Below, piece after piece: positions 43,129 through 50,917 of a stretch of 64,000 nt of DNA. The stretch spans positions 1-64,000 of the forward strand of contig CAYRMV010000002.1 of NCBI GenBank assembly GCA_964425255.1, read 5' to 3'. This DNA comes from CAYRMV01 sp964425255 (GTDB taxonomy: Bacteria > Bacteroidota > Bacteroidia > Flavobacteriales_D > Crocinitomicaceae). Both the position numbers and the translations under genes were made by a program. Positions within the stretch are counted from its first letter, which is position 1; each line of letters begins with the position of its first letter. The notes beneath the pieces are model-generated. The model was not told the origin of the DNA and searched no databases. It saw only the letters and a list, made by a program, of their open reading frames with translations.

Positions 43129-44163
43129 CTACCAAAAAATGACAATTTTACCTGTTGATTTTCCCGATTCTAACAATTCATGGGCTTCTGCCAAGGATTC
43201 ATACGAAAAACTTGCTCCTACTTCAACTTGTATTTCTTGTTCGAGTCGCATTCGAACCACTTCACGTAAACAATGGGTTAGAATTTCAGGACGATGATCT
43301 GCTATTTTTAACATATTTACTCCAAGTACATTTTTGGAGCGCATCATCAATCCAATCGGAACAACAATTCCCATTTTTCGGACAAAATTTAAGGTGGAGA
43401 AAAGGCCCCATTTTTTACCCGATCGTTCTGAACCACCAAATAAAATTAATCTACCTCCAGAGCCCAACATCCGCCAATCTTTTTTGAACGTTGAACCTGC
43501 AACAGGATTAAAACTTATATCTAATCTGTTTGCACCTAGTTTTGTTTTTAATTGTTCTTCGTAATCTTTTACGTTGTAGTTTATAACTTCATCTGCACCT
43601 AACTTTCGAACGATTTCAGTTTTAGCATCCGAACCAATTTTAGCATATACAATAGCACCTTTTGCTTTTGCCATTTGAATCAATGCTGTGCCCACTCCTC
43701 CAGCTGCCGCATGAATTAAAACGCGATCACCAGGGAAAATATTGGTTAAATAGGACGACATGTAATAAGCTGTTACAAACTGTGTGGAAAGTGCCATTGC
43801 TTCTGCTGCCGAAAGGGATCCAATTTCTGCTACAGCATAATCGAATGTAATCACCTCTTGTGCATATCCTCCAAAACGGGTGAAAGCAACAACTCGTTTA
43901 CCCATCCAATTTGCATCTACTTTTTCACCGATAGCTGAAATTTTTCCGACCACTTCATATCCAATAACGGCTGGAAGTGGTGGCGCTTCACGGTATAATT
44001 TCAAACGAGCCATTACGTCGGCGTAGTTCAAACCAAAAGCTTCAACAGAAATTTGCACTTCATTTTCTGCTAATTTTTTTAATGAAATTGGTTTGAGTTC
44101 AAAAGCCTCTTGTGCTTTTCCATAAGATTTTAGAACCCAAGCTTTAGTCTCGTTTTTTTGCAT
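43129..44163 (-). CDS. zinc-free medium-chain dehydrogenase (quinone oxidoreductase/VAT-1-like)
   Basis: This 344-residue MDR-family enzyme reduces quinones or enones with NAD(P)H. It shows FGLNYADVMARLKLYREAPP, PAVIGYEVVGKISAIGEKVD, the NAD(P)-binding block VLIHAAAGGVGTALIQMAKAKGA, and LGADEVINYNVKDYEEQL. Zinc ligands of alcohol dehydrogenases are absent. Its start overlaps the end of rsmI by 20 nt and its stop is 3 nt before the helicase gene, so it is translationally coupled on both sides. The substrate is not known. Confidence 0.88.
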   Translation of the reverse strand: MQKNETKAWVLKSYGKAQEAFELKPISLKKLAENEVQISVEAFGLNYADVMARLKLYREAPPLPAVIGYEVVGKISAIGEKVDANWMGKRVVAFTRFGGYAQEVITFDYAVAEIGSLSAAEAMALSTQFVTAYYMSSYLTNIFPGDRVLIHAAAGGVGTALIQMAKAKGAIVYAKIGSDAKTEIVRKLGADEVINYNVKDYEEQLKTKLGANRLDISFNPVAGSTFKKDWRMLGSGGRLILFGGSERSGKKWGLFSTLNFVRKMGIVVPIGLMMRSKNVLGVNMLKIADHRPEILTHCLREVVRMRLEQEIQVEVGASFSYESLAEAHELLESGKSTGKIVIFW

Positions 44164-44824
44164 TTTTTCCTTCGATTATTACAACAATTTCTCCTTTAGG
44201 CGGATTTTTTTCGTAATGTAACCGAACTTCTTCCGCTGTTCCTCGTTGATATTCTTCGTAAATTTTTGAAATCTCACGTACGACACACACACGTCTGTCT
44301 CCTCCCATGAATTCTTCAATTTGCTGAAGACATTTCACCAAACGATGGGGAGATTCATACAAAACAACAGTGCGTTCTTCTTCCGCGATTTCTAAAAATT
44401 TGGTTTGACGTCCTTTTTTATGGGGTAAAAATCCTTCAAAGCAAAAACGATCCGATGGGAATCCACTTCCAACCAATGCAGGAATTAAAGCAGTTGGTCC
44501 AGGAAGACAAGAAACAGGAATTTGTGCTTCAATGCATGCACGGACTAATAAAAACCCTGGGTCTGAAATAGCAGGTGTTCCAGCATCTGATACCAGAACA
44601 GTGAGTTGATTCATTTTAATTTTTGAAACAACATGCTCTAAGGTCTTATGTTCATTGTGTGCATGAAATGGAATAACGGTCTTTTGAATTTCAAAATGAT
44701 TCAATAATTTTTTCGTTACGCGTGTATCTTCCGCATAAATGCAATCTGCTTCTTTCAACATGCGTAATGCGCGAAGCGTAATGTCTTCTAAATTACCTAC
44801 CGGTGTTGGAACGAGTATTAACAT
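44144..44824 (-). CDS. rsmI: 16S rRNA (cytidine1402-2'-O)-methyltransferase RsmI
   Basis: This 226-residue SAM-dependent methyltransferase modifies C1402 in the ribosomal P site. Hallmarks are LVPTPVGNLEDITLRALRML, ADCIYAEDTRVTKKLLNHF, LVSDAGTPAISDPGFLLVRA, CLPGPTALIPALVGSGFPSD and VLYESPHRL. The protein is a little shorter than enterobacterial RsmI, as usual in Bacteroidota. It overlaps the oxidoreductase gene downstream and follows the RDD-protein gene after 9 nt. Confidence 0.94.
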   Translation of the reverse strand: MLILVPTPVGNLEDITLRALRMLKEADCIYAEDTRVTKKLLNHFEIQKTVIPFHAHNEHKTLEHVVSKIKMNQLTVLVSDAGTPAISDPGFLLVRACIEAQIPVSCLPGPTALIPALVGSGFPSDRFCFEGFLPHKKGRQTKFLEIAEEERTVVLYESPHRLVKCLQQIEEFMGGDRRVCVVREISKIYEEYQRGTAEEVRLHYEKNPPKGEIVVIIEGKNAKKRD

Positions 44825-44833
44825 GCTGCGAAG

Positions 44834-45574
44834 TTAACGTGTTAAAACGATGTAATCGAGTAAAATGGTTTTTAAGAATGGAACTGCTCGATTTTTTTCA
44901 AATGGAATATGGAGTGTTTCGGCTGTTTTCTTGGCCAAATCTTCAATTAGTTTTCTTGTTTCAAAATTCGGGTATTGCTCAACTCTTCGAAGTGAACGCT
45001 TAATTAACATCATGTCTTCATCCGTAAATCGAATCACTTGTGGATAAGTAGGCACATGTGAATCGGCATTGCGAATCGCTAAAACATGCGATAAATTATA
45101 AGCAGTTGATGGTCTTTTTCGGATAACAACCGTGTTAGCCATCGTGTCGCCTAAGCGTTGACCTTGTTTGGAAGTTGAAGCAAACAACATCGCCAAAGAG
45201 CCAAAACCAAACCAAATGTCAACCAAACGAAAAATCCAACGGGTCATGTATGCTCGCGCCCCTGCGTTTTCACCAGTCACACTTACCACTCTGATACCCA
45301 TCGTGTATTTTCCTAAACTTTGTCCACGGGTAAAAAATTCAATGATGGGACTGTAAAAAATCCAAGGAATACGCACTAAAAATAAATACCAAAATTCTAT
45401 TGTACCAACATTATTTGTTCCCCACATAGAAATACCTATTATTAGCGACATGAAGAAAAGGTAAATCAACAAAGCAAAAAGATCGATTAAACTAGCAGCC
45501 AAACGATAACTTACGGGTGCAATTTCGTATTCAATTTTTACATGTTGTGCCGTTGTAAACTCAATCGTTTTCAT
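44834..45574 (-). CDS. RDD-family membrane protein
   Basis: This 246-residue protein has an RDD domain with three to four membrane segments (ALLIYLFFMSLIIGISMWG, FWYLFLVRIPWIFYSPIIEF). The family Arg-Asp-Asp region appears in the degenerate forms YRLAASLIDLFALL and RGQSLGKYTMGIRVVS. The C-terminal 80 residues are soluble and charged. The function of the family is poorly known; some members are transporters. First gene of the RDD-rsmI-oxidoreductase-helicase run. Confidence 0.85.
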   Translation of the reverse strand: MKTIEFTTAQHVKIEYEIAPVSYRLAASLIDLFALLIYLFFMSLIIGISMWGTNNVGTIEFWYLFLVRIPWIFYSPIIEFFTRGQSLGKYTMGIRVVSVTGENAGARAYMTRWIFRLVDIWFGFGSLAMLFASTSKQGQRLGDTMANTVVIRKRPSTAYNLSHVLAIRNADSHVPTYPQVIRFTDEDMMLIKRSLRRVEQYPNFETRKLIEDLAKKTAETLHIPFEKNRAVPFLKTILLDYIVLTR

Positions 45575-45745
45575 GCTTTTTTAAGTAATGGATTCATCCT
45601 TAGTGGATCAATCTTTAAGTGATAATCCAATTTAATAAGCTAAAGTACATTTTTTTCTTCAAACTTTAGTGTGCGATAAGACTCGAAACACCTCTTGCTT
45701 TTCTGAACTGGTCTGAAATTTGTATTTTAGTGGAAAAATGATGGT

Positions 45746-46843
45746 ATGAAACGTTTGTTATTTTCTTTTTTGATTCTTTTTTCTTTGGTTTCTTATGCGC
45801 AAACAACGATGCGTATTGAAGTTAGGGAAATGCCGACCAATTGTCAAGCGATGGTTCCTAAAACCTGTTTGCAATATCGCATTCCAGGTGAAAAAACCTG
45901 GTCGGTTTTTTCGGATCGGATAAGTGGTTTTGTTTATCAAGCAGGATTCGTTTACACCTTGGATATCATTCAAACAGAACGGCCAAAACCTGTTCCAGCG
46001 GATTTATCCAATTATATTTACAAGTTAGATAAAATTGTTTCCATGAAAGTGGTTCCAACTTCGAGTGATTTTGTTCGTTGGGATGTCGTTCGGTTGAATG
46101 GAAAAGAGGTAAGTGTAGATCAATTATATCTTCAGTTTGACTCTACATTTGTTCGTATTTCAGGGCAAAGCGGGTGTAACCGTTTTTCGGGAGCTATACA
46201 ATTCAACAAGAAAAACACGAAAGTGAAAACGAATTTGTTTATGAGCACCAAAATGGCTTGCGAAAACGATCGTATGCAAGTGGAAAATGAATTCATAAAA
46301 GCAATTTCAAATAGAAAATTCAAATTAAAGGTAGAAGATGGTTTGTGGATTTGGTCATCCAAAGGAAAAGAAATACTTGCATTAAAGTCAGTGCCAGTTC
46401 ATTTTATTCACCCGATTCATCCGTATGGCACTTCGGTAATGCCTTCTCCCATTGAAAAACCAAGTAATTTGGAAGATCGCAGTGCGGTTGATTATTTCCA
46501 AGGAAAGGAATTACGCGTAATTCAATTAAAAGGAATCTCGATTGAAAATTCAAATCTATTCATGACTTTTGATTTTCAGAATGGTCGTTTTACAGGAAAA
46601 ACAGGATGTAATTCTGTTGGTGGATCGTTACAATACGATGGAGATAAAATGATATTTAGTCAAGTTTTTTCTACCAAAATGGCTTGCTTGGATCCGGCAA
46701 AGATGGATCGTGAAAAAGAAATGATTTCGATTTTAAATGCAGGTGATGTTCGATATGATGGGGCTGAGGTCACACTCAATTTATATCTTCAAGGTGAATT
46801 GGTCATGATGCTTGTCCCTTCCAAAGTGAAAGCAACCGAATAA
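45746..46843 (+). CDS. secreted DUF4377/double META-domain protein
   Basis: This 365-residue protein has a signal peptide (MKRLLFSFLILFSLVSYAQ), a DUF4377-like region (EVREMPTNCQAMVPKTCLQY and later YTLDIIQTERPKPVPADLSN), and two META/HslJ domains: RISGQSGCNRFSGAIQF at about 135-150 with CENDRM, and GRFTGKTGCNSVGGSLQYDG with CLDPAKMDREKEM. META domains are found in heat- and stress-related envelope proteins such as HslJ. The paired Cys in each repeat suggests disulphides in the periplasm. It has no T9SS domain. It converges with the minus-strand gene at 46846, with 2 nt between stops. Confidence 0.82.
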   Translation: MKRLLFSFLILFSLVSYAQTTMRIEVREMPTNCQAMVPKTCLQYRIPGEKTWSVFSDRISGFVYQAGFVYTLDIIQTERPKPVPADLSNYIYKLDKIVSMKVVPTSSDFVRWDVVRLNGKEVSVDQLYLQFDSTFVRISGQSGCNRFSGAIQFNKKNTKVKTNLFMSTKMACENDRMQVENEFIKAISNRKFKLKVEDGLWIWSSKGKEILALKSVPVHFIHPIHPYGTSVMPSPIEKPSNLEDRSAVDYFQGKELRVIQLKGISIENSNLFMTFDFQNGRFTGKTGCNSVGGSLQYDGDKMIFSQVFSTKMACLDPAKMDREKEMISILNAGDVRYDGAEVTLNLYLQGELVMMLVPSKVKATE

Positions 46844-46845
46844 GT

Positions 46846-48192
46846 CTATTTCATGATTTTTTTCCAGTAGGGAGAATTGCGTAACAATCCCAATGCAGGA
46901 AGATGAATACTAGCAAAAATTTCCTTTTGATTCAATGAGTCGAGGGTGAAACGGGTTTGATTTCCTTCCCAATTCCAAGTCCCATAATTCCCTTTCGAAT
47001 AGATTAATTTGGGCACGTTTGTCGAAGCATTGAAATAGAGGTATTCAGGCTTAACGATTAATTTCAAAGGGGGAGAAGTTAGAAAATAATATTTGCTTCC
47101 TTCTTTGCGCATGATTCCTTTTGAAAAGAGCTTTGAAATCAATTCTTTTTGTTTTGCATTGGTGGTCATGAGAAATGAAAAACCAGGCAATTTTACTTCT
47201 TTGGTGCGTTTCACTTCAGTTGCATTAAAATCTTCATCAAAAACGGATTCGATATAGGTTTCCTGAACCGTGACTGTTCCTCCTTGATTGAATGAAATAT
47301 CTCCGTTCCATGCTTCCATAAATTCGTCAACAGGAAAAGCAATGCGTTTTCCTAATTTATTCAACCAAAAATAAATAGGATGGTCTTTTTTTGTTCGTAA
47401 GCGATCTACATCCAGGTGAATGTTTAGCATTTTACTTGAAGCTGTTACGGGTTTAAATGCCAATCCAGAATCTTTTGCACTAATGTGTAATGAATCTTCC
47501 GTTCGAATATAAGATTTGATGTGTAATTGTACCGAATCTGCATCATGAGCAAACAAAGCCGATGCAATTCCTTTTACTTTCCAACGTTTTGTATTGGCAC
47601 AAACCACTAATTTTTCATCAGCAAAAACAGGATCTTTCAAAAAATTTTGCCAACGCGGATTGATATCCCCTTTTTTGGAATACACTACGTGATACATTCG
47701 TTTGGAAAAATTGGAGCCATGATATACAAACAACCAATTTTTACCATAGGTGAAATACACATTGTCATCTTTGAGGCGATACACTTTTTGCTCTGCAACA
47801 ACGGTATCTTTTATTTCAAAATTACTTTTCAAGCGAACAATTCCAGAACGTATTTTTGAACTATCTGAAAGTGAGATTAATGAGCCCCATTCTTTGTTTT
47901 CATTCGCAAAGAAATAGCTAGGCTTTTGTAAATCAATCCCGTAGTTTTTGGCTTGTGCGAGTAAAAAATCAGGTGTTAACATGTCGCGCATGGGCAACTG
48001 ATTGTAAAACAACAAGTCGGTAGTTTCTTTTGCTAAGTCGAATAAATACACTTTGCCCAAATAATCTCCCTCTGGAATTCGGTCTTCCAACAAGGGGTCT
48101 TCGGGTTCTTTAAAAAACAACGGACGTAAGTAAAAGTAACTGCTCAGAATAGCAATTAACAAAACAATAAAAAGACCTTTTCTAGCTAGCAT
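46846..48192 (-). CDS. single-pass membrane-anchored protein of unknown function
   Basis: This 448-residue protein has one N-terminal membrane segment (GLFIVLLIAILSSYFYL) and a long extracytoplasmic part of beta-rich character with no motif I recognise. Its start overlaps the stop of the gene upstream by 1 nt (TAATG on the minus strand), so the two are coupled. Both open with an acidic-hydrophobic domain and may be distant relatives. Nothing points to an enzyme. Envelope maintenance is a guess from location. Confidence 0.8.
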   Translation of the reverse strand: MLARKGLFIVLLIAILSSYFYLRPLFFKEPEDPLLEDRIPEGDYLGKVYLFDLAKETTDLLFYNQLPMRDMLTPDFLLAQAKNYGIDLQKPSYFFANENKEWGSLISLSDSSKIRSGIVRLKSNFEIKDTVVAEQKVYRLKDDNVYFTYGKNWLFVYHGSNFSKRMYHVVYSKKGDINPRWQNFLKDPVFADEKLVVCANTKRWKVKGIASALFAHDADSVQLHIKSYIRTEDSLHISAKDSGLAFKPVTASSKMLNIHLDVDRLRTKKDHPIYFWLNKLGKRIAFPVDEFMEAWNGDISFNQGGTVTVQETYIESVFDEDFNATEVKRTKEVKLPGFSFLMTTNAKQKELISKLFSKGIMRKEGSKYYFLTSPPLKLIVKPEYLYFNASTNVPKLIYSKGNYGTWNWEGNQTRFTLDSLNQKEIFASIHLPALGLLRNSPYWKKIMK

Positions 48193-50078
48193 TATTTAGA
48201 CAAAACGTAGAACGAATTAACTAAATCTAATAAATATTTTCCAGAATTATCGTATTGACCCTCAAATTGATAAGTTAGTTTGAATTGAGTTTGTGAACGA
48301 GTCGTTTTGGATGATGTCAATTCCAAAATTCCGGTTTTTCCACGCATGGAATCCAACATTTCATTTTGTTTCGAGTTGAACATTTCTCTTGGTAAATTAT
48401 TCAAAGCGATGCCTAAATCAAAATGACCGTACATGAATTTACTTTTTTTCGCTGTTTTTGCAACAGAACCGCCCAACGCGTTTGAACCATACCCATCCGG
48501 ATGATTCAAAGCCAAATCTTCGTCATTGGTGAAAATGAACAAATTATTTCGGTTAATGATATACAAAGGCAATGAATTTAATACAGCATCCTCCACAATC
48601 CAGTATTTTCCCATGTTTTTGAATCGAGAAGTCATGCGGGAAAAATGTTTCAATACTTTTTCAGGAATGTCTCCGTGAAGCGTTGAAAATCCGACTGTGA
48701 AAACAGGCATTTCTTCATCTGAAACGATTTCTCTTTCACCGTATTCAAATGTTTCTTCATCGTAGAAAAATTCGATTCGAGTGGATTTTACTTTTTTGAT
48801 TCCATTAAAAGTTCCAAACATACTTCCTTTGTATGTGTCGAATAACTTGTCTGTATCTACAAAATCATTGATCAATTCAGCGACCAAAACATTGCTTGAA
48901 ATGCGGGGATCTTTTTCTTCTCTCAGAATAGGAATAATGACATCAAACGCTTTGTTATAGCCCTCTTTTAAGTTGATGTTATAGGTGAAAAATCCTGTAT
49001 TGTTTTTGTGGATGTATTTCAACACGTTAGCATCAAATTTTGTATCATTTAATTTTTCGTAGATACTTCCTAACTTTTCCCCGTAATTTGCTTCAAAATC
49101 AATATCGATTGAATTTTCGCGTAGAAAAATATCTCCGAGCATGACGTTTCCAGTATACAAGTCTTTCACATCATTAAAAAGTTCGGGAAATAATGCCTGA
49201 AAGCCCCATAAACTGCGTGCATTTTGAAAATTTCGAGAATTATCTAGGTAGAAAATTCCATCGGAAGCATGTAGCAATTGTGCAGCAAATTTGCTGTCTT
49301 TTTGTTTTAAGTTGAAGCCTTTAACAAAAAGGTCATTTTCAATTTCTTGCATAAAGGCTAATTGCAAGGTTGTTGTGATGCTATCGCGCATCTCCCAATA
49401 GGTTTTGTTGAGTACATCATCTTCAATTACGACACCTTCAATGGATTCTTCTTCCATTCCAAGTTCTTCTTCTTCGGTGAGTTCTCCTGAATCTTCGGTG
49501 TACTCCTCTTCAATTTCATCTAGATTTTCCTCTTCGTATCCGTCCATGAAATACCCGTAACCACGAGCAGCCCAAATGGAGTCAGCTACTTCGTTTACTT
49601 TTTCCGTACTTGGATCAACGCGCAAAACAAGACCTGCATTCCCTTTGATAAGGAGTTTGTTGAAATAACTACTGTACATTTCTACACCAGGAATAGAACT
49701 TTCTACTTGGTCAAAATCATCGAAAACCTGAAAAAGTTGTTTTTTGTCTTTGATTCCGAACGTGAATCCCGCAATTTCGAATTGTTGGTTCTGTCCATAA
49801 AACACATTCAATTTTTGATCAAAATCGATACCTGCATCTTTTAATGTCTTGCCATTTGTGGAGCCATCAAATAACTCGGATTGAACCTCTGACATGAATT
49901 CGTATTGAACCAACTCATCCATCGATACTTTTTTGAAAAGTGATATGTTGTTGAATGTGAAGACAGTAACAGCATCTTTCGGAATCAATTCATCCGATTG
50001 TTGAGCTTGTACCAACGAAATCATCACCGAGTTCAGAACAAGAACGGACCAAAATGGTGAAAAAAAAGATCTAATCAT
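48192..50078 (-). CDS. secreted DUF4836-like protein of unknown function
   Basis: This 628-residue protein starts at the ATG at 50078 (MIRSFFSPFWSVLVLNSVMI, signal peptide to VQAQQ). The start of the mature part, ELIPKDAVTVFTFNNISLFK, resembles DUF4836-type Bacteroidota proteins, with low certainty. A very acidic stretch (YEEENLDEIEEEYTEDSGEL and on) lies near 190-225 and may bind calcium or remain disordered. No catalytic motif is seen. Middle gene of a three-gene minus-strand unit with a lipoprotein upstream and a membrane-anchored protein downstream. Confidence 0.78.
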   Translation of the reverse strand: MIRSFFSPFWSVLVLNSVMISLVQAQQSDELIPKDAVTVFTFNNISLFKKVSMDELVQYEFMSEVQSELFDGSTNGKTLKDAGIDFDQKLNVFYGQNQQFEIAGFTFGIKDKKQLFQVFDDFDQVESSIPGVEMYSSYFNKLLIKGNAGLVLRVDPSTEKVNEVADSIWAARGYGYFMDGYEEENLDEIEEEYTEDSGELTEEEELGMEEESIEGVVIEDDVLNKTYWEMRDSITTTLQLAFMQEIENDLFVKGFNLKQKDSKFAAQLLHASDGIFYLDNSRNFQNARSLWGFQALFPELFNDVKDLYTGNVMLGDIFLRENSIDIDFEANYGEKLGSIYEKLNDTKFDANVLKYIHKNNTGFFTYNINLKEGYNKAFDVIIPILREEKDPRISSNVLVAELINDFVDTDKLFDTYKGSMFGTFNGIKKVKSTRIEFFYDEETFEYGEREIVSDEEMPVFTVGFSTLHGDIPEKVLKHFSRMTSRFKNMGKYWIVEDAVLNSLPLYIINRNNLFIFTNDEDLALNHPDGYGSNALGGSVAKTAKKSKFMYGHFDLGIALNNLPREMFNSKQNEMLDSMRGKTGILELTSSKTTRSQTQFKLTYQFEGQYDNSGKYLLDLVNSFYVLSK

Positions 50079-50140
50079 AGTGTTTACTTTCGATGTAAAG
50101 TATGGGCGCAAGTTACTAATTTTTACGATGCTAATTGCGC

Positions 50141-50818
50141 TTATGGTTTTTTCATCGTTTGTAAATAAATGGTATTATCGAGTAATTGATGGTTTTGCAT
50201 CAAGGCATATGGATTTGTTTTTACCATGACAGCCATTTTGTTACTTGAAAGTACGCCTGATTCATTTTCAAATTTTTCGATCGGTCTATCAAAACGGGTG
50301 ATTGAGATATATTTACCATTTTTTAACGCTTCCGAATCTTCTTTTTTAAGTCGATCGGATGAAAAAGTAGAAAGAGGAGGAACGGATCGAGTCATTTTAT
50401 TGCCGTCCCAAACGAGCCAATTATGATCTAGTTCTTTCCATTCTTTGTTTTTGGATTCTTCTTCTACAATTTCTTTGATGGCATCTTGTAGGTTTTCAAT
50501 TCGTTTAAAATCACACGAGAATTTTAGAATGAACTCCGTATAATTGGCATCTACTTTCACATTCGTGATGCCTTCTTTGTTTGCTAATTTGTCCTTGTAA
50601 TATTCTATTTTTTCTTTGATATCATTCAAAGATGGAACTTTGTGACCGTCTAAACTATCTAAAGCCAAAATCGAATTGATTTTTAATTTACTTGGACTGA
50701 GATTGACAACATATTTAAACGTACCACTTCCATCGCTTTTCAAGGAAATGTCGTCTGTGATCTCAACACAAGAAGCTAGAATAAAAATTAAGCTTACTAC
50801 ACCAAGTATCTTTTTCAT
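50141..50818 (-). CDS. lipoprotein of unknown function
   Basis: This 225-residue protein starts at the ATG at 50818 (MKKILGVVSLIFILASCVEI) with a lipobox LASC, so it is probably a lipoprotein. The mature part, ITDDISLKSDGSGTFKYVVN, is a pattern seen in Bacteroidota lipoproteins that respond to envelope state, but I do not recognise a named family. A minus-strand TAACTTTG -7 box lies about 20 nt upstream. First gene of the three-gene envelope unit. Confidence 0.8.
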   Translation of the reverse strand: MKKILGVVSLIFILASCVEITDDISLKSDGSGTFKYVVNLSPSKLKINSILALDSLDGHKVPSLNDIKEKIEYYKDKLANKEGITNVKVDANYTEFILKFSCDFKRIENLQDAIKEIVEEESKNKEWKELDHNWLVWDGNKMTRSVPPLSTFSSDRLKKEDSEALKNGKYISITRFDRPIEKFENESGVLSSNKMAVMVKTNPYALMQNHQLLDNTIYLQTMKKP

Positions 50819-50917
50819 GAATGATTCATTTTGAATGACAAAGTTATGTGTTTGAAAGGTATAAATAACAAATTTTCCATTCAACACATTGTTTTGTTTG
50901 CAAAGATAAAGCCAAAT

